Source: Actinoplanes sp. DH11 (GTDB lineage: Bacteria; Actinomycetota; Actinomycetes; Mycobacteriales; Micromonosporaceae). From it: a DNA stretch of 64,000 bases. This document shows positions 58,838-64,000 of this stretch, piece after piece. The notes under the pieces are model-generated. The model saw only the letters and a program-made list of their open reading frames with translations. It did not search any database and was not told the origin of the DNA. A program made the translations under genes and the position numbers. The stretch is taken from assembly GCF_020873875.1 (NCBI RefSeq), contig NZ_JAHWGU010000022.1:1-64000 (forward strand), in the 5' to 3' direction. Numbering within the stretch: position 1 is the stretch's first letter; every line of letters begins with the position of its first letter.

Positions 58838-60333
58838 ACCCGGCCGCCGCCGTCCACGAACTCCTCGGATTTCGCCTTCATCCCCGCCGCCCGCAGTTCA
58901 TGGCTGATCCTCATGGAGCAGAACTTGGGCCCGCACATGGAGCAGAAGTGCGCGGTCTTGGCGGGCGCCGCCGGCAGCGTCTCGTCGTGGTAAGCGCGTG
59001 CCGTCTCCGGGTCGAGGGCGAGTTCGAACTGGTCCTCCCACCGGAAGTCGAAGCGGGCCCGGGACAGCGCGTCGTCCCAGTCCTGCGCGCCCTGGTGTCC
59101 TTTGGCCAGGTCCGCCGAGTGGGCCGCGATCTTGTAGGCGATCATGCCCGCCTTCACGTCCTCCTTGTTGGGGAGGCCGAGGTGCTCCTTCGGGGTGACG
59201 TAGCAGAGCATCGCCGTACCGAACATGCCGATCATCGCGGCGCCGATCGCCGAGGTGATGTGGTCGTAGGCGGGCGCGATGTCGGTGGCCAGCGGCCCCA
59301 GCGTGTAGAACGGCGCGCCGCCGCACAGTTCGACCTGGAGATCCACGTTCTCCTTGATCTTGTGCATGGGTACGTGGCCGGGGCCCTCGACCATGACCTG
59401 CACGTCGTACTCCCACGCGATGTGGGTGAGTTCGCCGAGCGTACGGAGCTCCGCGAACTGCGCCTCGTCGTTGGCGTCGGCGATCGAGCCGGGACGGAGC
59501 CCGTCGCCCAGGGAGAACGTGATGTCGTACTCCCGGAAGATCTCGCAGAGTTCCCGGAAGTGGGTGTAGAGGAAGTTCTCCCGGTGTTCGGCGAGGCACC
59601 AGGCCGCCATGATCGAGCCGCCGCGGGAGACGATGCCGGTGACCCGTTCGGCGGCGAGCGGGACATGTTCCAGGAGCACGCCGGCATGGATTGTCATGTA
59701 GTCGACGCCCTGCTCGGCCTGCTCGATGACGGTGTCGCGGAACAGTTCCCAGGTCAGTTGGAGGGGGTCACCCTTGACCTTCTCCAGGGCCTGGTAGATC
59801 GGCACGGTTCCGATCGGGACGGGCGAGTTCCGTACGATCGCCTCCCGGGTCTCGTGGATCCGCGGCCCGGTGGACAGGTCCATCACGGTGTCCGCGCCCC
59901 AGCGGGTGGCCCAGGTGAGTTTCTCCACCTCCTCGGCGACCGACGAGGTGACGGCCGAGGTGCCGATGTTCGCGTTGACCTTCACTAGGAACCGGGATCC
60001 GATGATCATCGGCTCGGACTCGGGGTGGTTGCGGTTGGCCGGCAGGACGGCCCGGCCGGCGGCGATCTCGTCGCGCACCAGGGCCGGGTCGACGCCTTCG
60101 CGGACCGCGACGAACTCCATCTCCGGGGTGATGACGCCGGCGCGCGCGGCCGCGAGCTGGGTCTGCCCGGTCCACCAGGGTTTGCGCAGCGGCGGCAACC
60201 CGACCAGCGGATCACTGCCCGGCCCGGACGTGTCGTAGAGCCGCACCGGCGCGTTGTCGCCGGTCAGCACCACCTCGGTGAACGGGATCCGCATGTCCGG
60301 ACGGGGACCGTCCACATACACCTTGCGTCGCAC
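58810..60333 (-). CDS. thiC: Phosphomethylpyrimidine synthase ThiC
   Basis: A 507-residue radical-SAM enzyme converting AIR to HMP-P. The C-terminal cluster motif CSMCGPKFC (CxxCx4C) is intact; FLVKVNANIGTSAVTS, MDLSTGPRIHETREAI and MVEGPGHVPMHKI are family blocks. It starts with GTG behind GGGGAGG, 74 nt after thiD. No THI box is visible in that gap, so any TPP control should lie at the operon head outside the window. Confidence 0.97.
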   Translation of the reverse strand: MRRKVYVDGPRPDMRIPFTEVVLTGDNAPVRLYDTSGPGSDPLVGLPPLRKPWWTGQTQLAAARAGVITPEMEFVAVREGVDPALVRDEIAAGRAVLPANRNHPESEPMIIGSRFLVKVNANIGTSAVTSSVAEEVEKLTWATRWGADTVMDLSTGPRIHETREAIVRNSPVPIGTVPIYQALEKVKGDPLQLTWELFRDTVIEQAEQGVDYMTIHAGVLLEHVPLAAERVTGIVSRGGSIMAAWCLAEHRENFLYTHFRELCEIFREYDITFSLGDGLRPGSIADANDEAQFAELRTLGELTHIAWEYDVQVMVEGPGHVPMHKIKENVDLQVELCGGAPFYTLGPLATDIAPAYDHITSAIGAAMIGMFGTAMLCYVTPKEHLGLPNKEDVKAGMIAYKIAAHSADLAKGHQGAQDWDDALSRARFDFRWEDQFELALDPETARAYHDETLPAAPAKTAHFCSMCGPKFCSMRISHELRAAGMKAKSEEFVDGGGRVYLPVAPSA

Positions 60334-60363
60334 GATCGAACCTCCCCAAAGTTGGATAAAACA

Positions 60364-60402
60364 GGCAGCACTGGGCCGGCAAGGGCCCGGAAACGAGCTG
60401 CC
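60364..60402 (-). other. Stem-loop between thiD and thiC
   Basis: GGCAGC/GCTGCC outer arms with an inner GGGCC/GGCCC stem in the 74-nt gap. It may tune the thiC message or partly end transcription. It lacks the CTGAGA and other marks of a TPP riboswitch. Confidence 0.35.
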
Positions 60403-60407
60403 GAGAC

Positions 60408-61175
60408 CTAGATGGACCGGGCGAAGTGGTCCAGCGGCCCGGGTCCCGCCCCGAGCTGCCAGGCGGCGCCGCCACGCAGACCGCGACGCACGTACTCCTT
60501 GGCCGCCGCGACCGCCACCGGCACCGGATCACCGGCGGCCAGGCGCACCGCGATCGCCGACGAGAAGGTGCATCCCGAGCCGTGGTTGTTCCGGGTGTCC
60601 ACCGGCTCACCGCGCAGCAGCGTGGTCTCCCCGGCGACGTGCAGCACGTCGAGCGCCAGCTCGCTGCCGGTCACCACCACCGCGCGCGGCCCGAGCCGGG
60701 CGATCTCGGCGGCGGCCGAAACCATCTCCTCGGCCGTCTCGATCACCCTGCCGAGGAGGGCGCCGGCTTCGTGCCGGTTGGGCGTCACCACACCGGCGTA
60801 CGGGAGGAGTACCCCCACAACCGCAGGTTCGGAGAGCCTGCTCCCCGCGGTGGCCACCAGTACCGGGTCGACGACCAGATGCGGCAGGTCCGCGGCGCGT
60901 TCCAGCACCACCTTCGCCACGGCCGGATCCGAGATCATCCCGACCTTCACGGCCGCCACCGGGAAGTCGGCGAGCACCGCGTCCAGCTGCGCCGCCACGA
61001 TCTCCGCCGGAACCCCGTGCACATCCGTCACACCGAGCGTGTTCTGCGCCGTGATCGCCGTGATGACCGAGGTCCCGTACGCCCCCAGCGCCGCGAACGT
61101 CTTGAGGTCCGCCTGGATCCCGGCACCACCACCGGAGTCCGACCCGGCGATCGTCAGCACCACCGGCGGCGTCAT
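60408..61175 (-). CDS. thiD: Hydroxymethylpyrimidine/phosphomethylpyrimidine kinase
   Basis: A 255-residue ribokinase-fold enzyme that phosphorylates HMP and HMP-P. LTIAGSDSGGGAGIQADLKTF at the start, VVDPVLVATAGSRL, VTPNRHEAGALLG and the anion-hole NNHGSGCTFSSAIAVRLA near the end are complete. The ATG overlaps the preceding ThiE/TenI-like stop (ATGA). Confidence 0.96.
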   Translation of the reverse strand: MTPPVVLTIAGSDSGGGAGIQADLKTFAALGAYGTSVITAITAQNTLGVTDVHGVPAEIVAAQLDAVLADFPVAAVKVGMISDPAVAKVVLERAADLPHLVVDPVLVATAGSRLSEPAVVGVLLPYAGVVTPNRHEAGALLGRVIETAEEMVSAAAEIARLGPRAVVVTGSELALDVLHVAGETTLLRGEPVDTRNNHGSGCTFSSAIAVRLAAGDPVPVAVAAAKEYVRRGLRGGAAWQLGAGPGPLDHFARSI

Positions 61176-61795
61176 CGCGCCACCACCCCGGCCGCAGAAG
61201 TGACATCCGCGGCAGCCGGCGACGCGCTCGCGCCCGAGAAAAAGGCCTCAGCCAGCTCCCGGGTCACCGCCTCCGGGTCCGCGGCCCGCATCACCGCACC
61301 CATCACCGCGATCCCGTTCGCCCCGGCCCGCCCGCAGTCCCGCGCCCGCACGGCCGAGTCGACCCCGCCGAGCGCCAGCCACGGCACCGGCGCACCCAGC
61401 GCGGCGGCACCGGCGGCCGAGAGCGGCGGACCGTACCCGGGTTTGGACGCGGTGGGGAAGACCGGCGACACCGTCACGTAGTCCACTCCGGACAGCTCTT
61501 CGTGGCCGTGCCAGGAGCGGCCGACCAGCGGAACCCCGGACGGCACCGGGTCGGCCGCCGCGAGGTGCACGGCGGTGCCGCCCAGCGGGTCGGGTCCGGC
61601 AACGATCAGGCGCCCGGGTGGCAGGAGCGACCGGAGCTCGGCGGCGAGCGCGGCGCGTTCCCCGTACGGCAGATCCTTCTCCCGCAGGATGACCCACGCC
61701 GCGCCGCCGCGGATCGCCGCCGCGACCACCTCGGTCAGTGGACGGGCGGCGGACCGCCGGTCGGTGAGCACGACGAGCCCGGCCGGGGTCACCAT
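61172..61795 (-). CDS. ThiE/TenI-like protein with missing ThiE residues
   Basis: A 207-residue TIM-barrel protein of the ThiE/TenI superfamily (LVVLTDRRSAARPL; WVILREKDLPYGERAAL; VDYVTVSPVFPTASKPGYGPPLS; LALGGVDSAVRARDCGRAGANGIAVMGAVM). The ThiE segment for HMP-PP, normally NDR...HLGQxD, reads AGPDPLGGTAVHLAAAD, so both NDR and HLGQ are lost. A second, canonical ThiE begins the operon at the window edge. I infer a TenI-type thiazole tautomerase or a non-synthase paralogue. It overlaps thiG by 7 bp. An Ala/Ser tail is added. Confidence 0.8.
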   Translation of the reverse strand: MVTPAGLVVLTDRRSAARPLTEVVAAAIRGGAAWVILREKDLPYGERAALAAELRSLLPPGRLIVAGPDPLGGTAVHLAAADPVPSGVPLVGRSWHGHEELSGVDYVTVSPVFPTASKPGYGPPLSAAGAAALGAPVPWLALGGVDSAVRARDCGRAGANGIAVMGAVMRAADPEAVTRELAEAFFSGASASPAAADVTSAAGVVAR

Positions 61796-62535
61796 TCGGC
61801 GATCCCCTCGTCCGGAGTGGACGCGAGCGCGTGAAAGCGGCGTGGGATGCGGCCGGCGGCGCGGGCGAGCCGGCCGGCCGCGACCGCGTGCCGCATCGCC
61901 GCCGCCATCGCGGCCGGGTCGTCGGCCCGGGTGATCGCGCTGGCCACCAGCACCGCGTCACAGCCGAGTTCCATGGCGAGGGCGGCGTCCGAGGCGGTGC
62001 CGATGCCGGCGTCCAGGACGACCGGCACGTCCACGTTCTGCCGGATCAGCTGGATGTGGTGCGGGTTGGAGATGCCGAGACCGGAACCGATCGGCGAACC
62101 CGCCGGCATCACCGCGGCACACCCGGCGTCGGCGAGGCGGCGGGCCAGGATCGGGTCGTCGGTGGTGTACGGCAGGACCGTGAACCCGTCCGCCACGAGC
62201 ATCTCGGCGGCCCGCAGCAGCTCCACGCCGTCCGGCAGCAGGGTCCGCTCGTCGCCGATCACCTCGAGTTTGATCAGGTCGGTCTCGAAGGCCTCCCGGG
62301 CCATCTGCGCGGTCTTCACGGCGTCACCGGCGGTGTAGCAGCCGGCCGTGTTCGGCAGCACCCGCACCCCGAGCCGGTCCAGCATCGGCAGCAGGCCCGG
62401 CCCGGCCGCGTCGACCCGGCGCAGCGCCACCGTGACGAGCGTGGTCTCGGAGGCCCGGACGGCCTCCTCGAGAGCGGCCAGGCTCTGCGCACCGCCGGTG
62501 CCGAGGATCAGCCCGTTCTCCGGCAGGAAGTCCAT
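61789..62535 (-). CDS. thiG: Thiazole synthase ThiG
   Basis: 248 residues. It condenses DXP, dehydroglycine and ThiS thiocarboxylate into the thiazole ring. LVTVALRRVD, LPNTAGCYTAGDAVKTAQMARE, LIKLEVIGDERTLLPD (the Schiff-base Lys lies here) and PIGSGLGISNPHHIQLI and VVLDAGIGTASDAALAMELGCDAVLVASAI are complete. ATG at 62535, one base after the thiS stop. Confidence 0.97.
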   Translation of the reverse strand: MDFLPENGLILGTGGAQSLAALEEAVRASETTLVTVALRRVDAAGPGLLPMLDRLGVRVLPNTAGCYTAGDAVKTAQMAREAFETDLIKLEVIGDERTLLPDGVELLRAAEMLVADGFTVLPYTTDDPILARRLADAGCAAVMPAGSPIGSGLGISNPHHIQLIRQNVDVPVVLDAGIGTASDAALAMELGCDAVLVASAITRADDPAAMAAAMRHAVAAGRLARAAGRIPRRFHALASTPDEGIAEW

Positions 62536-62536
62536 G

Positions 62537-62737
62537 TCAGCCTCCCTGCGCGGCGGTGAGTACCTCGACCCGGTCGCCGTCGGCCAGGTCGACCTGGGTC
62601 CACGACGAGCGCGGCACCACGGTTCCGTTCACGGCGACCGCCACCCCGCGCTGGGCGGCGATCAGTTCGGCGACCAGGGTCGCCACCGTGCAGTTGTCCG
62701 ACCGGCTCTGGTCCCGGCCGTTGATTGTCAGGCGCAT
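62537..62737 (-). CDS. thiS: Sulfur carrier protein ThiS
   Basis: A 66-residue ubiquitin-fold sulfur carrier with the C-terminal Gly-Gly (AAQGG) that is adenylated and thiocarboxylated. It has VAVNGTVVPRSSW and LADGDRVEVLTAAQGG. The start overlaps thiO by 10 bp. No thiF is in the window. Confidence 0.95.
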   Translation of the reverse strand: MRLTINGRDQSRSDNCTVATLVAELIAAQRGVAVAVNGTVVPRSSWTQVDLADGDRVEVLTAAQGG

Positions 62738-63750
62738 CCGAACCTCCTGGGGGTGAAGGCGTCGATCAAGGGGTCCGCGACTCCGGTGAGCACCAGATCG
62801 GCGACGAGCCGCGCGGTGATCGGGGCGAGCAGCACCCCGTTGCGGTGGTGACCGGCGGCGACCACGGTCCGGTCGTCGAGCCGGCCGAGGATCGGCGCGT
62901 TGTCCGGCGTGCCGGGACGGTGGCCGACGGTGAACTCGGTGATCTCGTGTTCGGCGAGGCCGGGCACCAGGTCGAGGGCGGCCCGGAGCAGGTCGTGCAC
63001 GCCGCCCGCGGTGAGGGCCCGGTCGGAGCGTTCCTCCTGGGTGGCACCGACCACCACCTCGCCGTCGGCGCGCGGCACCAGGTAGACGTGCCGGCCGTCG
63101 GCCACCCCGTCGATCACGTGCGCGATCAGGCCGGGCTCGCCGCGCAGCCGCAGCATCTGGCCCTTCACCGGCCGGATCGGCAGGCCGGTGAGTGCGGCGG
63201 TGCCGCAGCCGGCGGCCACCACGACGGCGTCGGCCTCGTCCGCCACGCCGGACAGTTCGCCGACGAGTCGCGGGACGATCCGGCCGCTCAGCGACTCGCG
63301 CAGCGCCGCGACCACCTTGCGCGGGTCCACCTGTCGTTCGGTGGGGGCGAACGCGCCCGCCCGGACCCGCGGCGACAGGGCCGGTTCCCGGTCACGGACC
63401 TGCGAGCCGGTGAGCGCCGCCAGCTTCTGGTGCGCCCACTCCCGCCGGGCCTCGGCGACGTCGTCGGCGGTCAGGGCCACGCTCAGGGTTCCGGCGTCGT
63501 CGTACCCCACCTCGCCGAGCTCTGCCGCGTATGCCGGCCACAGCTCGTTCGACGCCGCCAGCAGCGGTTCCAGGTACGGGAACTCGAACGCCGACTCCCC
63601 GCCCGGCGCCAGCATCCCGGCCGCCACGTGCCAGGCACCGCCGGTACCGCCGGGTGCCGGGTCGAAGACGGTGACGTCGGCGCCGCGCAGGAGCAACTCG
63701 CGGCCGGCGGCGAGTCCGATGATGCCGCCGCCGATGATCGCCACCCTCAC
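62728..63750 (-). CDS. thiO: Glycine oxidase ThiO
   Basis: A 340-residue FAD enzyme that makes dehydroglycine for ThiG. The dinucleotide-binding GGGIIGLAAGRELLLRG opens it; GMLAPGGESAFE, RPVKGQMLRL and VYLVPRADGEVVVGATQEE, then GHHRNGVLLAPITARLVADLVL (FAD) are present. GTG at 63750 overlaps the thiE stop (GTGA). Confidence 0.95.
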   Translation of the reverse strand: MRVAIIGGGIIGLAAGRELLLRGADVTVFDPAPGGTGGAWHVAAGMLAPGGESAFEFPYLEPLLAASNELWPAYAAELGEVGYDDAGTLSVALTADDVAEARREWAHQKLAALTGSQVRDREPALSPRVRAGAFAPTERQVDPRKVVAALRESLSGRIVPRLVGELSGVADEADAVVVAAGCGTAALTGLPIRPVKGQMLRLRGEPGLIAHVIDGVADGRHVYLVPRADGEVVVGATQEERSDRALTAGGVHDLLRAALDLVPGLAEHEITEFTVGHRPGTPDNAPILGRLDDRTVVAAGHHRNGVLLAPITARLVADLVLTGVADPLIDAFTPRRFGCA

Positions 63751-64000
63751 GTGAGGGCGTCCAGGAACTCGGCGACCGCCCGCTTCGGGTCGGTGACGAA
63801 GGCGCCGATCGCGGCCACGCCGTGCGAGGGCAGGACCGGGACCCGGTCGGCCGTGATGCCACCGATCGCCAGGACCGGGGTGCCGGGCACCGCGTCCACC
63901 ACAGCGGCGACACCGGCCGGGCCGATCGGTGGCGGCAGCCCGTCCTTCGTGGACGTGGCGAACGCCGGCCCGGTGCCGAGGTAACTGGCGCCGGCCTCGA
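63747..64000 (-). CDS. thiE: Thiamine-phosphate synthase ThiE (C-terminal part, cut by window edge)
   Basis: Only the last 83 residues are inside. They read as a canonical ThiE end: ASYLGTGPAFATSTKDGLPPP, AAVVDAVPGTPVLAIGGITADRVPVLPSHGVAAIGAFV and DPKRAVAEFL. The stop overlaps the thiO start (GTGA). As first gene seen, it should carry the operon promoter and any TPP riboswitch outside the window. Confidence 0.9.
   Translation of the reverse strand, partial: EAGASYLGTGPAFATSTKDGLPPPIGPAGVAAVVDAVPGTPVLAIGGITADRVPVLPSHGVAAIGAFVTDPKRAVAEFLDALT

Noticed and set aside
60334..60407. TPP riboswitch before thiC
   Set aside because: The gap is only 74 nt and lacks the CTGAGA and ACC-TGATC type blocks; the site is expected upstream of the operon, outside the window.

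Overview
The window comes from a high-G+C actinomycete chromosome, most probably a member of the Micromonosporaceae (Actinoplanes or a relative). The signs are third-codon G/C bias, many GTG starts, WhiB-family and BldM-type regulators, a conservon, a GroEL1-type chaperonin and DUF5319 beside guaB. The gene order also follows the conserved actinobacterial backbone: rplM-rpsI-glmM, glmS, acpS-nnr-alr-tsaE-tsaB-rimI-tsaD, groES-groEL, whiD/bldM-like, guaB-guaB3. Placement at genus level is inference. I saw no rRNA, tRNA, CRISPR array, prophage or insertion sequence.

Layout. At 0-5 kb there is a secreted subtilisin, an LCP cell-wall ligase and an M1 peptidase lipoprotein. At 5-10.3 kb lie GuaB3 and GuaB, DUF5319 and a divergent pair of developmental regulators (BldM-type and WhiD). 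At 10.3-16.1 kb are a membrane molybdopterin oxidoreductase and two paralogous M16-like peptidase genes around a TPR-like gene. At 16.2-20.7 kb is a complete xylose-type sugar ABC transporter with its ROK regulator. At 21-25.9 kb are a YbaK deacylase, an atypical Cys-rich secreted protein, a THUMP-like methyltransferase and groES-groEL under two CIRCE operators. At 25.9-37.3 kb is a long leftward tract: acpS, nnr, alr, hydrolase, tsaE, ung, tsaB, rimI, tsaD, a small ORF and a heterodimeric ABC exporter. At 38-48.7 kb are an EspC-like/DUF1023 pair, glmS, an MmpS-like protein, an aminotransferase, glmM, rpsI, rplM and an NnaR/HemD-type regulator. At 48.7-52.9 kb is a four-gene conservon (cvnD-C-B-A). 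At 53.4-58.8 kb are a repeat-tailed membrane protein and then a c-di-GMP riboswitch (GEMM-I) module. At 58.8-64 kb is a thiamine operon: thiC, thiD, a ThiE/TenI-like gene, thiG, thiS, thiO and thiE, the last cut by the window edge.

The most promising candidate for an undescribed system is at 55.5-58.8 kb. A GEMM-I riboswitch precedes a small secreted protein gene, followed by a fusion of a SipW-like (Ser/His) signal peptidase with a DUF5305 module and a long disordered tail. I read this as a c-di-GMP-controlled surface protein made with its own signal peptidase. Other notable points are an ABC exporter whose two subunits have lost complementary ATP-site motifs and a 75-bp palindromic repeat found in two intergenic regions. 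There is also an intergenic repeat family flanking the guaB cluster in opposite orientation, several non-coding tandem arrays (22, 24, 33 and 35 bp), and a recurring promoter form in which TAnnnT lies 6-7 nt before the start codon (leaderless mRNAs).

Starts were set by Shine-Dalgarno sequences, by GTGA/ATGA overlaps, or by the TAnnnT-N6/7-start pattern. Family names rest on motifs read by eye; no database search was run.
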